From contig NZ_JAJKLK010000021.1 of the NCBI RefSeq assembly GCF_020982545.1, positions 62,001 through 126,000 on the forward strand: DNA of 64,000 nt. Direction: 5' to 3'. This document shows positions 40,324-53,561 of this stretch, in pieces. This DNA comes from Streptomyces sp. MNU76 (lineage in GTDB: Bacteria; Actinomycetota; Actinomycetes; Streptomycetales; Streptomycetaceae). A model generated the notes under the pieces. It searched no databases and was not told the origin of the DNA. It saw only the letters and a list, made by a program, of their open reading frames with translations. Every line of letters begins with the position of its first letter. Positions within the stretch are counted from its first letter, which is position 1. Position numbers and translations under genes: made by a program.

Positions 40324-43300
40324 TCAGGCCGGGCGGAGCCAGAGCGTGGTCAAGGGGGGGAGCGTGACCCGGATGCTCGCGGGCCGGCCGTGCCACGCCT
40401 GGGGCTCCGGCTTCACCGGGTCCGACGCCGTCACATCCGTCCCGCCGTACACACCCGCGTCCGTGTTGAGGAGTTCGCGCCACGCCGAGACGTCGTCCGG
40501 CACCCCGAGGCGGTAGTCCTCGCGCACCACCGGCGAGAAGTTGGACACCGCCAGCAACGGACTCCCGTCCTCGGCGAACCGCAGGAACGCGAGGACGTTG
40601 TCGTCCGCCGAGTCCCCCGTGATCCAGGAGAAGCCCGCCGGCCGGGTGTCCTGCTCCCAGAGCGCGGGGGTGCGCCGGTACACGGCGTTGAGATCACGGA
40701 CGAGATCCCGTACCCCCCGGTGGTCCGCCTCCGCGCCGTACGCGGGATCGAGCAGCCACCAGTCCGGCCCGTGCGCCTCCGACCACTCCGCCCCTTGGGC
40801 GAACTCCTGCCCCATGAAGAGGAGTTGCTTGCCGGGGTGGGCCCACATGAAGCCCAGGTACGCGCGGTGGTTGGCGCGCTGCTGCCACCAGTCGCCCGGC
40901 ATCTTCGACACCAGTGAGCCCTTGCCGTGCACGACCTCGTCGTGCGAGATGGGCAGGACGTAGTTCTCGCTGTACGCATACACCATCGAGAAGGTCATCT
41001 CGTGGTGGTGATGCTTGCGGTGGATCGGGTCCTTGGCCATGTAGCCCAGGGAGTCGTGCATCCAGCCCATGTTCCACTTCAGGCCGAAGCCGAGCCCTCC
41101 GAAGCCGCCCGGACCCGTGTGGTGGGTGGCACGCGTGACCCCGTCCCAGGCCGTGGACTCCTCGGCGATCGTCACGGCACCGGGCACCCGCCGGTACACG
41201 GTCGCGTTCATCTCCTGGAGGAAGGCGACCGCGTCCAGGTTCTCCCGGCCGCCGTGCTCGTTCGGCGTCCACTGACCCGGCTCGCGCGAGTAGTCCAGGT
41301 ACAGCATCGACGCGACGGCATCCACCCGCAGGCCGTCGATGTGGTACTCCTCGCACCAGTGGACGGCGTTCGCCACCAGGAAGTTGCGCACCTCGCGGCG
41401 CCCGTAGTCGAACTCCAGCGTCCCCCAGTCGGGGTGCGCCGCCCGCGCCGGGTCCCCGTGTTCGTACAGCGGACGTCCGTCGAACTCCGCCAACGCCCAG
41501 TCGTCGCGCGGGAAATGGGCCGGCACCCAGTCCATCAGCACTCCGATGCCGGCCCGGTGCAGTGCGTCGACCAGGTACTTGAAGTCGTCCGGGGTGCCGA
41601 GACGGGCCGTCGGGGCGTAGAAACCGGTGACCTGGTAGCCCCAGGAACCGCCGAAGGGATGCTCGGCGACCGGCAGCAGTTCGACGTGCGTGAAGCCGAG
41701 GTCGGAGACGTACGCAGGGAGCTGTTCGGCCAGTTGCCGGTACGTCAGTCCGGGACGCCAGGACGGCAGATGGACCTCGTAGACCGAGAACGGCGCCTCG
41801 TGCGCGGGCGTCTCGGCACGCTTCGCCAGCCACTCCTCGTCGCCCCACTCGTAGTGCGAGGCGTACACGACGGACGACGTGGCGGGCGGGACCTCCGTCC
41901 GGCGGGCCATCGGGTCGGCCCTGAGCGTCCGGGAACCGTCCGGCCGGGTGATCTCGAACTTGTACAGCTCACCCTCGCCGATCCCGGGCACGAACAGCTC
42001 CCACACGCCCGAGGAGCCGAGCGAACGCATGGGGAAGCCCGAGCCGTCCCAGAAGTTGAAGGTGCCGGCCACGCGTACGCCGCGCGCGTTCGGAGCCCAC
42101 ACGGTGAAGCGGGTGCCGGTGACGCCCTGGTGGGTCATCGGCTCGGCGCCGAGCGCCCGCCACAACTGCTCGTGCCGGCCCTCACCGATGAGATACAGGT
42201 CCAGTTCACCGATCGCGGGCAGGAAACGGTACGCGTCCTCGGTCTCCTGCTCCGTGCCCTCGTACGACACGAGCAGCCGGTACGCCTCCGGGACCTCCCG
42301 CAGCGGCAGCAGCGCCGAGAAGAAGCCGCCCCCGTCGTCGTGCAGCTCCGCCCGCAACGACCCCACGACCACGTACACGCCGAGGGCGTACGGCCGGAAC
42401 GCCCGGAACACCACACCACCGGGCGCGGGATGGGCTCCGAGCACGGCGTGCGGCTCATGGTGCGTACCGGCCAGCAACCGCTCCCGGTCACCGCCGTCCA
42501 TCGCGGGGGAGAAGGCGGGCCGGGCGAGGGGGGACCCGGGGACCTCGCCGCCGACCGGCGCGGCAACCGTGGCTCCGTCGGCTTCGTCGAGCACCGGCTC
42601 GGCCGTGGCCTGCCTGGGGACCAGCGGATCGGCACCGCCCGGCTCGGAGATGGCCTGGTGGGGGACGGTCGCCCCGGGGGGCGTGGCCGACGCGGCCAGC
42701 ACCGACACGGCGGCGGACGGCTCGACCCCGGCCGACTCGGGAGCGGCGGCCACGGCCTTCCTCGTGCCCGCCGTCTTCGCGACCGCCTTCTTGGCGGTGG
42801 TCTTCCTCGCGGCGGTCTTCTTGGTGGCGGTCTTCTTGGCTACGGCCTTCTCGGCGACGCTTTCGGCGGCCACGGCTCCTGCGTCGACATCACCGGCGGT
42901 GGCGGCGCCAACGGTGGTGGTGGCTTTGCCGGCAGTGGTGGTCTTGGCGGTGGTCTTCTTCCCGACCGCCTTCTTCGCCACGGCCTTCTTCGCCGGCGCC
43001 TTCTTCGTCACCGCCTGCTTCGCCGGCGCCTTCTTGGCGGCGGAGGTCGTGGTGGCGGCGGCCTCCGCGGACGTGACCGTGTCCTCCGCCGTCTTCCTCG
43101 TCGCCGTCTTCTTCGCCGGCGCCTTCTTCGTCACCGCCTGCTTCGCCGGCGCCTTCTTGGCGGCGGAGGTCGTGGTGGCGGCGGCCTCCGCGGACGTGAC
43201 CGTGTCCTCCGCCGTCTTCCTCGTCGCCGTCTTCTTCGCCGGCGCCTTCTTGGCCGTCGTCTTCTTGGCCGTCGTCTTCTTGGCCGTCGTCTTCTTGGCG

Positions 43301-43449
43301 ACGGTCTTCGCCGCCGCTGCCGTCTTCTTCGCGGCCGTCTTCGTCGTCGTGGCCGTCTTCTTCGCGACGGTCTTCTTCACCGGGGCCGGTACCTCGGCCC
43401 CGGCGGCGGGGGGCTGCGTGCTGTCGTCGGACGGCGGGCGGGGAGTCAC
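40324..43449 (-). CDS. glgB: 1,4-alpha-glucan branching enzyme with a long Lys/Ala-rich N-terminal extension
   Basis: GlgB makes alpha-1,6 branches in glycogen or GlgE-made glucan. I start at the GTG ending at 43449 after GAGGAG, giving 1041 aa against a usual 720-780. Residues about 25-245 are AKKT/APAKK repeats resembling histone-H1 tails, and include two identical 41-residue units. From about residue 310 the standard enzyme follows: an N1 domain, CBM48, and GH13 motifs DGLRVDAVASML, TIAEESTAWDG and ISHDEVVHGKGSL. It lies 28 bp after mak in the glgE-treS-mak-glgB operon. The basic tail probably binds polyanions; that is inference. Confidence 0.95.
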   Translation of the reverse strand: MTPRPPSDDSTQPPAAGAEVPAPVKKTVAKKTATTTKTAAKKTAAAAKTVAKKTTAKKTTAKKTTAKKAPAKKTATRKTAEDTVTSAEAAATTTSAAKKAPAKQAVTKKAPAKKTATRKTAEDTVTSAEAAATTTSAAKKAPAKQAVTKKAPAKKAVAKKAVGKKTTAKTTTAGKATTTVGAATAGDVDAGAVAAESVAEKAVAKKTATKKTAARKTTAKKAVAKTAGTRKAVAAAPESAGVEPSAAVSVLAASATPPGATVPHQAISEPGGADPLVPRQATAEPVLDEADGATVAAPVGGEVPGSPLARPAFSPAMDGGDRERLLAGTHHEPHAVLGAHPAPGGVVFRAFRPYALGVYVVVGSLRAELHDDGGGFFSALLPLREVPEAYRLLVSYEGTEQETEDAYRFLPAIGELDLYLIGEGRHEQLWRALGAEPMTHQGVTGTRFTVWAPNARGVRVAGTFNFWDGSGFPMRSLGSSGVWELFVPGIGEGELYKFEITRPDGSRTLRADPMARRTEVPPATSSVVYASHYEWGDEEWLAKRAETPAHEAPFSVYEVHLPSWRPGLTYRQLAEQLPAYVSDLGFTHVELLPVAEHPFGGSWGYQVTGFYAPTARLGTPDDFKYLVDALHRAGIGVLMDWVPAHFPRDDWALAEFDGRPLYEHGDPARAAHPDWGTLEFDYGRREVRNFLVANAVHWCEEYHIDGLRVDAVASMLYLDYSREPGQWTPNEHGGRENLDAVAFLQEMNATVYRRVPGAVTIAEESTAWDGVTRATHHTGPGGFGGLGFGLKWNMGWMHDSLGYMAKDPIHRKHHHHEMTFSMVYAYSENYVLPISHDEVVHGKGSLVSKMPGDWWQQRANHRAYLGFMWAHPGKQLLFMGQEFAQGAEWSEAHGPDWWLLDPAYGAEADHRGVRDLVRDLNAVYRRTPALWEQDTRPAGFSWITGDSADDNVLAFLRFAEDGSPLLAVSNFSPVVREDYRLGVPDDVSAWRELLNTDAGVYGGTDVTASDPVKPEPQAWHGRPASIRVTLPPLTTLWLRPA
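42988..43251 (-). repeat. Perfect 123-bp tandem duplication inside glgB
   Basis: Bases 43001-43123 and 43124-43246 are identical, with partial matches beyond each end. The unit encodes 41 residues including KTAEDTVTSAEAAATTTSA flanked by Lys-rich segments. Absence of any difference suggests a recent, slippage-prone duplication. Confidence 0.88.
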
Positions 43450-43477
43450 AGGGACGGTCTCCTCGGGAGGGGTGGTG

Positions 43478-44965
43478 TCAGGGGGTGGTGTCGGTGCAGG
43501 GGTCCGTGGCCAGGCGGCGGACCGCGGCCAGGGGTACCGGGAGCCAGTCGGGACGGTGGCGGGCCTCGTAGAGGACCTCGTACACGGCCTTGTCGGTCTC
43601 GTACGCGCGCAGCAGCACGGGATCGGTCCGCGGATCGACCCCGGCGACATCCGCGTACCCGGAGCAGTACGCGGCCCGGCAGGCGGTCGCCCAGTCGGCG
43701 GCCGGGGGCTGCAGGGAGTGCGCGGCGTAGTCGAAGGAGCGGAGCATGCCGGCGATGTCGCGGGCGACGGGCTGTGGCATCCGCCGCTCGGCCAGCGGCT
43801 TCGACGGCTCGCCCTCGAAATCTATGAGCGACCACTCCCCGGACGGCGCACGCAGACACTGCCCGAGGTGCAGGTCGCCGTGGATGCGCTGCGCCGTCCA
43901 CGTGCGCCCCTCGGCGGCCAGGTCGGCCAGCGCCGAGAAGGCCGTGCGCAGACCGGGCGCGTACGGCCGCAGTGCGGGGACGGCCTGCGCGGCGGCCTCC
44001 AGGCGCTCGGTCATTCCCTCGACCAGCGCCTCCAGTTGGGCCCGGCCCAGGGTGACCGTGGGCAGGGCGCTCGTCAGCGCGGTGTGCACCTCTGCGGTGG
44101 CCCGCCCGAGCGCCCGCGCCTCGGCGGTGAAGTCCTCGCCCTTGGACAGCATGCTCAGCGCCAGTTCCCAGCCGTCCGCCGCCCCGTGCAGGAACGGTTG
44201 CAGGACGCCCAGGACGTGAGGGCCGTCGGGATCGCCGGAGCGGCCCAGGTCCGCCACCATCCAGGCCACCGGCGCCGGTACCCGCAGGCAGCCCTCCTGG
44301 GAGAGGGCCAGCGGCAGTTCGAGGTCGGGGTTGTCCCCGGGCACGACCCGGCGGAACAGCTTCAGGATGAACGTATCGCCGTAGACGAGCGAGGAATTGG
44401 ACTGCTCGGCGGTGGCCAGACGCGGCACCAGGCCCTCGGGGATGTCATGGCGCGTGTCCCGTCCGCAGCGCAGCTCACCGACGCGGGCCTGGGTGCGCAG
44501 CGCCTCCAGGAGGACATCGGTGAGACGGGGGTCGTGCAGTGCCTCGTACACCGTCCGCCCGGACAGCGGCCCCTCCGCCACATGTCCGATCAGTGCGGGC
44601 GCCAGCCGGGGAGGCAGTGTCTCGCGTACGCCGAGCAGCAGTTGGTAGCAGTCGCCGGGGTGCGTCGCGGCTCCCTGGGACGGCACCAGCGGCTGATGCG
44701 CGCGGACGAGGAGATGCAGCAGCCCCGTCTTGGACCCGCCGGACCCATGGGGCCCGCCTGCCGCGGGGGAGCCCACCGGCAGCAGTTCCGTCGCCGCCAC
44801 CAGGCTGAACCCGGTGACCGGTCGCCCTTTCCCCGCGAACCAGCGCTGCCGCGGCAGCCACTCGCGCAGCAGGGGGTCCAGCGAGGTGAGCAGCCCGGCT
44901 GTCGGTTCTGTGGGAGGCGGTGGCGCAGGACTTGTCGCGGTGGAGTGCGAAGCGGCTTCCGACAT
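43478..44965 (-). CDS. mak: Maltokinase
   Basis: Mak (Pep2) phosphorylates maltose with ATP to maltose-1-phosphate, the substrate of GlgE. The 495-aa protein starts at the ATG ending at 44965 (MSEAASHSTATS). It has an N-terminal cap (LREWLPRQRWFAGKGRPVTG), the kinase-like core FILKLFRRVVPGDNPDLEL, and catalytic motifs RIHGDLHLGQCL and LIDFEGEPSKPLAERR. A polar Pro/Ser N-terminus of about 30 residues is extra. It is separate from TreS here, whereas some actinobacteria fuse them. Confidence 0.95.
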   Translation of the reverse strand: MSEAASHSTATSPAPPPPTEPTAGLLTSLDPLLREWLPRQRWFAGKGRPVTGFSLVAATELLPVGSPAAGGPHGSGGSKTGLLHLLVRAHQPLVPSQGAATHPGDCYQLLLGVRETLPPRLAPALIGHVAEGPLSGRTVYEALHDPRLTDVLLEALRTQARVGELRCGRDTRHDIPEGLVPRLATAEQSNSSLVYGDTFILKLFRRVVPGDNPDLELPLALSQEGCLRVPAPVAWMVADLGRSGDPDGPHVLGVLQPFLHGAADGWELALSMLSKGEDFTAEARALGRATAEVHTALTSALPTVTLGRAQLEALVEGMTERLEAAAQAVPALRPYAPGLRTAFSALADLAAEGRTWTAQRIHGDLHLGQCLRAPSGEWSLIDFEGEPSKPLAERRMPQPVARDIAGMLRSFDYAAHSLQPPAADWATACRAAYCSGYADVAGVDPRTDPVLLRAYETDKAVYEVLYEARHRPDWLPVPLAAVRRLATDPCTDTTP

Positions 44966-45059
44966 GGAATCGCGTCCTTTCCCCGGGGGCGGGGGTGTTC
45001 CTGTCTGCGTGCCCCGGGCGGGCCGGGGGAAACCGGCCCGCCCGGGGTTCCGGTCGGGT

Positions 45060-48775
<3,716 letters not shown>

Positions 48776-49039
48776 CGAGGAGGGCGCGGGCGGGCCGGTG
48801 CGCGCCCGGAGTGGGGCGTGCGGCGGTGCTGTCGGGTGGGGCGGGGGTGGTACTGGTCGTCGGGGGTGCTGACGAGTGGTGCGTGGCGGGCATGACCGCT
48901 CCTGTCCGCGTCAACGTGGGTGGGCGGATGAGGGTGTGGGGAGGTGGGGCCAGCGGGACGTACCGGTGGAGCCTTCCCACACAGTGCGGGTGGGCATTCC
49001 GGCACTTTGTTAACTACTCACGCGTATGTCTACACACAA
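48776..49039 (-). promoter_or_regulatory. glgE leader and promoter region
   Basis: This stretch holds the probable true glgE start (ATG 48893 with AGGAG) and about 145 bp of upstream DNA with AT-richer sequence near 49010-49035. It has several long G runs on the + strand (48840-48870) where a frame-shifting indel could hide. No operator dyad stands out. Confidence 0.5.
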
Positions 49040-49072
49040 GACCGGCCTCGTCCGAAGGGGTCGAGGCCGGTC
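49040..49072 (-). terminator. Terminator hairpin after the subtilase gene
   Basis: GACCGGCCTCG (49040-49050) and CGAGGCCGGTC (49062-49072) form an 11-bp perfect stem with an 11-nt loop, about 50 bp past the subtilase stop and upstream of glgE. Confidence 0.75.
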
Positions 49073-49122
49073 ACTGTAGTCGCTCTCGGTAAAGACCCGC
49101 TCACCACTGGTGTTACGGGTTC

Positions 49123-50334
49123 CTACAGGCGGTCGACGAGAAGAAGCCTGTTCGGGGAGCCCGGATGTCTGTCCTTGACCTTGCCCGAAACCGCACGCTT
49201 GACCAACGCCTTGGACACCTCCGCCGGAGCGGCCCGTGGACGGTCGGCCAGATACAGGGCCGCCGCGCCCGCGGCGTGCGGCGCGGCCATGGACGTACCC
49301 GAGTGGGTCGCCCGCGCGGTGTCGCTCCGGTGCGAGGCGGAGGTGATGGACCGACCGGGCGCGAACAGGTCGAGGCTCGGGCCCCAGTTCGAGAAGTCGG
49401 CGCGGACGTCCGTCCGGTCGGTGGCGCCGACCGTGATCGCCTGCTTGACGCGGGCGGGCGAGTAGAGGCCCGCGGTCCGTCCGTCGTTGCCCGCGGCCAC
49501 TGTGTAGGTGACCCCGGAGGCGATGGAGTTGCGCACGGCCTCGTCGAGTTGGGTGTTGCCGAGACCGGCGAGGCTCATATTGGCCACGGCCGGCTTCCTC
49601 GCGTGCTCGGTGACCCAGTCGACACCCGCGATGACCTGGGCGGTCGTGCCCCCGCCCGCGTCGTCGAGCACCCGGACGGCGACGACCTTCGCCTTCTTCG
49701 CGACCCCGTACGCGGTGCCGGCGACGGTGCCCGCGACATGGGTGCCGTGGCCGTTGCCGTCCTGGGCCGTGCGGTCGTTCTGCACGAAGTCCCAGCCGTT
49801 GCTCGCCCGTCCGCCGAAGTCCTGGTGGGTGATCCGTACACCGGTGTCGATCACGTACACGGTGACGCCCCGGCCCGCCGACTCCGGCCAGGTGTACCTC
49901 TTGTCGAGCGGCAGGCTCGGCTGATCGACGCGGTCCAGGCCCCACGACGGAGGGTCGGGCGGACTGCCGGTGTAGGCGACCTTCGTGTCCTGGACGACCG
50001 ACGCCACGCGGGGGTTCGCCGCGAGCCGCCTGGCCTGTTTCTCACCGACCGTCACGGAGTAGCCGTTCAGGGCGCTGCCGTACATGTGGCGTATTTTCGC
50101 CCCGTACTTCGACGCTATGTCCTGTCCCGCCGTCGACGGGGCCCTCGTTCCCGCTTCGAGGGTGACGATGTAACTGCCGTTGACGGAGCCGGGGCCGCCG
50201 GCGCCGTGGACGAACCCCTCCGGTGCGGCGTGCGCGGGCAGGGTGATGGCCGAAAGTACCGCGGCCGTCATCACCGCCGTGAGCCCACCCGCCCGGCGCG
50301 TGCCCCTGTTTCTCGTCTCTGCAGGCTGGCGCAT
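49123..50334 (-). CDS. Secreted S8-family serine peptidase (subtilisin-like)
   Basis: The 403-aa preproprotein starts at the ATG ending at 50334 after GAGGAGGGGG. A signal peptide (basic RNRGTRRAGG then a hydrophobic run ending AHAA), an inhibitor-I9 propeptide (SYIVTLEAGTRAPS) and a catalytic domain follow. The triad is Asp in YVIDTGVRI, His in GNGHGTHVAGT and Ser in GTSMAAPHAAG, with oxyanion Asn in AAGNDGR. It has no C-terminal domain, like Streptomyces protein-degrading subtilases of the proteinase-K group. It interrupts the alpha-glucan genes without an evident functional link. Confidence 0.94.
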   Translation of the reverse strand: MRQPAETRNRGTRRAGGLTAVMTAAVLSAITLPAHAAPEGFVHGAGGPGSVNGSYIVTLEAGTRAPSTAGQDIASKYGAKIRHMYGSALNGYSVTVGEKQARRLAANPRVASVVQDTKVAYTGSPPDPPSWGLDRVDQPSLPLDKRYTWPESAGRGVTVYVIDTGVRITHQDFGGRASNGWDFVQNDRTAQDGNGHGTHVAGTVAGTAYGVAKKAKVVAVRVLDDAGGGTTAQVIAGVDWVTEHARKPAVANMSLAGLGNTQLDEAVRNSIASGVTYTVAAGNDGRTAGLYSPARVKQAITVGATDRTDVRADFSNWGPSLDLFAPGRSITSASHRSDTARATHSGTSMAAPHAAGAAALYLADRPRAAPAEVSKALVKRAVSGKVKDRHPGSPNRLLLVDRL

Positions 50335-50679
50335 GTCTGAGAACCCCCTCCTCGGCCCGGCGCTCCCACACCGGGGTCCACCGGAAGCCTCTCGTGCGGG
50401 GTGAAGCGCCACAAGGCCGCGCAGAGGGGTGGAATCAGCCAATATCACCTGTGGGGTACATGTGGATGTTGCTGACGGGTTGCGTCGAATTCAGGACTGA
50501 ACGGGCCGGGGCGGACTGCCCCGCCGGGCGGCCGGGGTACGGATGCGCCGTAATTGCATACGGAGGGACGCGCCGTAGTTGCCACGGCCCCCGCGCCGCT
50601 ACCGTCGGGGGGTGACGAACGGCGCACAGCGGAGTGCGTCCCCCGGCCCGTACGTCCTGGCGCGAAGGTGGAATCCTCT
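50335..50679. promoter_or_regulatory. Divergent promoter region, subtilase and glgP
   Basis: This 345-bp gap carries the direct repeat GCGCCGTAATTGC (50545-50557) and GCGCCGTAGTTGC (50570-50582), 25 bp apart, about 100-135 bp before the glgP start. They resemble tandem binding sites of a regulator. Nothing else is recognised. Confidence 0.45.
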
Positions 50680-53307
50680 GTGAAGGCCATCCGCAGATTC
50701 ACCGTCCGACCCGTCCTGCCCGAAGCCCTCCATCCGCTGAGCGAACTGGCGCGCAATCTGCGCTGGTCCTGGCACCCGGAGACCCGTGACCTCTTCCAGT
50801 CGGTCGACCCCGAGCGCTGGGCCGCCTCCGGCGGTGACCCCGTACGACTCCTCGGCTGCGTCTCCGTACGGCGCCTGGCCGAACTCGCCGAGGACCGGCG
50901 CTTCCTGCGCCGGCTGACCGCCGCCGACGACGAACTGCGTGACTACGTCACCGGCGACCGCTGGTACCAGGGACAGGCGCAGAGTGCCGAACTCCCGGCT
51001 GCCATCGCCTACTTCTCGCCCGAGTTCGGGATCACGGCCGCGCTCCCGCAGTACTCCGGCGGCCTCGGCATCCTCGCCGGCGACCATCTGAAGGCGGCCA
51101 GCGACCTCGGTGTCCCGCTGATCGGCGTCGGCCTGCTCTACCGGCACGGCTACTTCCGGCAGTCCCTGTCCCGGGACGGCTGGCAGCAGGAGCACTATCC
51201 GGTGCTCGACCCGAACGAACTGCCCCTGGTGCCGCTGCAGGAGGCCGACGGCACCCACGCCCAGGTCGGCCTCGCCCTCCCCGGCGGCCGTCGGCTGCAC
51301 GCCCGGATCTGGGAGGCCCAGGTGGGCCGGGTGCCGCTGCTGCTCCTCGACTCGGACGTCGAGGAGAACGACCTCGGCGAACGCGGGGTCACCGACCGGC
51401 TCTACGGCGGCGGCAGCGAACACCGGCTCCTGCAGGAGATGCTGCTCGGCATAGGAGGTGTCCGGGCGGTGCGCACGTACTGCCGGCTCACCGGCCACGC
51501 CGGGCCCGAGGTCTTCCACACCAACGAGGGCCACGCCGGGTTCCTCGGCCTGGAACGCATCGCCGAACTCGGCGACGAGGGGCTCGACTTCGACGCCGGC
51601 CTGGAGGCGGTCCGCTCCGGCACCGTCTTCACCACACACACCCCCGTCCCGGCCGGCATCGACCGCTTCGACCGTGAACTGGTCGCCCGCCACTTCGGCC
51701 CCGACGCCGAACTGCCGCGCATCGACGTGGGCCGCATCCTCGGGCTCGGCATGGAGACGCACCAGGGCGGCGACCCGAACGTCTTCAACATGGCGGTGAT
51801 GGGGCTCCGGCTCGCCCAGCGCGCCAACGGGGTCTCGCTGCTGCACGGGCAGGTCAGCCGGGAGATGTTCTCCGGGCTGTGGCCGGGCTTCGACCCGGAC
51901 GAGGTCCCGATCACCTCGGTCACCAACGGCGTGCACGCCCCGACCTGGGTGGCCCCGGAGGTCTTCCGGCTCGGCGCCCGCCAGATCGGCGACGAACGGA
52001 CCGAGGACGCCATGACCGTCGGCGGCTCCGAACGCTGGGACGCCGTGGGCGACATCCCCGACCAGGACATCTGGGACCTGCGCCGCGACCTGCGCGAGCA
52101 ACTCGTCGTCGAGGTACGGCAACGCCTGTACGCCTCCTGGCGGCAGCGCGGTGCCGGTACGGCCGAACTCGGCTGGATCGAGGGCGTCCTCGACCCGGAC
52201 GTTCTGACGATCGGCTTCGCCCGCCGCGTCCCCTCGTACAAGCGTCTGACGCTGATGCTGCGCGACCAGGACCGGCTGATGGAGCTGCTGCTCCACCCGG
52301 AACACCCCATCCAGATCGTGGTGGCGGGCAAGGCGCACCCGGCCGACGACGGAGGCAAGCGCCTGATCCAGGAACTGGTGCGGTTCGCGGACGACCCGCG
52401 CGTCCGCCACCGGATCGTGTTCCTGCCCGACTACGGCATGGCGATGGCGCAGAAGCTGTACCCGGGCTGCGATGTGTGGCTGAACAACCCCCTGCGCCCG
52501 CTGGAGGCGTGCGGGACGAGCGGGATGAAGGCGGCGCTGAACGGCTGTCTCAACCTCTCCGTCCTGGACGGCTGGTGGGACGAGTGGTTCCGGCCGGACT
52601 TCGGCTGGGCGATCCCGACGGCGGACGGCACGGCGTCCGAGGAGGACCAGGACCGCCGGGACGACGTGGAGGCGGCCGCCCTCTACGACCTGCTGGAACG
52701 GCGGGTCGCCCCCCGCTTCTACGAGCGCGGCCCCGGCGGGCTGCCCGACCGCTGGATCGAGATGGTCCGCGAGACGCTCACCCATCTCGGGCCGAAGGTG
52801 CTGGCGGGGCGGATGGTCCGGGAGTACGTCGACCGCCTCTACACCCCCGCCGCCCGCGCGCACCGGTCGCTGACCCCGGACACGGCCCGCGAACTGTCCG
52901 CGTGGAAGGGACGGGTGCGGGGCGCCTGGCACCGGGTGAGCGTGGACCACGTGGAGACCTCGGCGGCCCCGCTCAGCACGGCCGCCGAGCTGGGCGCGAC
53001 GCTGCTGCTGCGTGTCCGGGTGGGCCTCGGCGACCTGGGCCCGGACGACGTCGAGGTCCAGGCGGTCTCCGGGCGCGTGGACACCGACGACCGCATCACC
53101 GACGCCAGTTGCGTCCCGCTGAAGCCGGCGAGCGGCCCCGACGACGAGGGCCGCTGGGTCTACGAGGGCCCGCTCGCCCTGGACCGCACGGGCTCCTTCG
53201 GCTACACGGTCCGCATCCTCCCGACCCACCGCCTGCTGGCCTCGGCCGCCGAACTGGGGCTGGTGGTGGCGCCTTCGGAGGAACTGGGGAGGGGGCGGGG
53301 GTGCTGA
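50680..53307 (+). CDS. glgP: Glycogen/alpha-glucan phosphorylase
   Basis: GlgP releases glucose-1-phosphate from alpha-1,4-glucan. The 875-aa protein starts at GTG 50680 with GAAGGTGGA upstream. It has the DUF3417 N-terminal domain (HPLSELARNLRWSWHPET), the phosphorylase core with FSPEFGITAALPQYSGGLGILAGDH and FHTNEGHAGFLGLERI, and the PLP region EACGTSGMKAALNGCLNLSVLDGW. A beta-rich C-terminal region of about 120 residues is extra to muscle-type enzymes. It sits near the GlgE operon and closes the glucan cycle. Confidence 0.94.
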   Translation: MKAIRRFTVRPVLPEALHPLSELARNLRWSWHPETRDLFQSVDPERWAASGGDPVRLLGCVSVRRLAELAEDRRFLRRLTAADDELRDYVTGDRWYQGQAQSAELPAAIAYFSPEFGITAALPQYSGGLGILAGDHLKAASDLGVPLIGVGLLYRHGYFRQSLSRDGWQQEHYPVLDPNELPLVPLQEADGTHAQVGLALPGGRRLHARIWEAQVGRVPLLLLDSDVEENDLGERGVTDRLYGGGSEHRLLQEMLLGIGGVRAVRTYCRLTGHAGPEVFHTNEGHAGFLGLERIAELGDEGLDFDAGLEAVRSGTVFTTHTPVPAGIDRFDRELVARHFGPDAELPRIDVGRILGLGMETHQGGDPNVFNMAVMGLRLAQRANGVSLLHGQVSREMFSGLWPGFDPDEVPITSVTNGVHAPTWVAPEVFRLGARQIGDERTEDAMTVGGSERWDAVGDIPDQDIWDLRRDLREQLVVEVRQRLYASWRQRGAGTAELGWIEGVLDPDVLTIGFARRVPSYKRLTLMLRDQDRLMELLLHPEHPIQIVVAGKAHPADDGGKRLIQELVRFADDPRVRHRIVFLPDYGMAMAQKLYPGCDVWLNNPLRPLEACGTSGMKAALNGCLNLSVLDGWWDEWFRPDFGWAIPTADGTASEEDQDRRDDVEAAALYDLLERRVAPRFYERGPGGLPDRWIEMVRETLTHLGPKVLAGRMVREYVDRLYTPAARAHRSLTPDTARELSAWKGRVRGAWHRVSVDHVETSAAPLSTAAELGATLLLRVRVGLGDLGPDDVEVQAVSGRVDTDDRITDASCVPLKPASGPDDEGRWVYEGPLALDRTGSFGYTVRILPTHRLLASAAELGLVVAPSEELGRGRGC

Positions 53308-53561
53308 TGCGGTGATCCGAGCGGGCGAGGTGTGCGCGGCTCACCTCGCCCGCTGCCCCGGCGAAGCGACTGAAAACGTGTCGCTGAGGCCGAGGGCAGC
53401 TGATTACGGTCGGTAGGGGGCCCCGTTCAGCACGGAGTCGAGATCAATGGGTGCTTGGCGAAATATCGCGCTTACCGCGGTCATGCAGAATGCGGATTGT
53501 TGAAGGTTAATTAGTGTGTAGGTCGTTCAGCGGTAGTCGCGCGAAGGCGAAGGCGCGTATT
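53308..53561. other. AT-richer gap between glgP and the AAA ATPase
   Basis: This 254-bp region is noticeably richer in A/T (especially 53450-53520) than its surroundings. It contains GCGCGAAGGCGAAGGCGCG-like symmetry near 53538-53556 but no gene or clear terminator. It lies between convergent genes. Confidence 0.4.

Noticed and set aside
43450..43650. Upstream extension of glgB to 43650
   Set aside because: That stretch overlaps the mak coding region and is Cys/Arg-rich; GTG 43449 has a good ribosome site.
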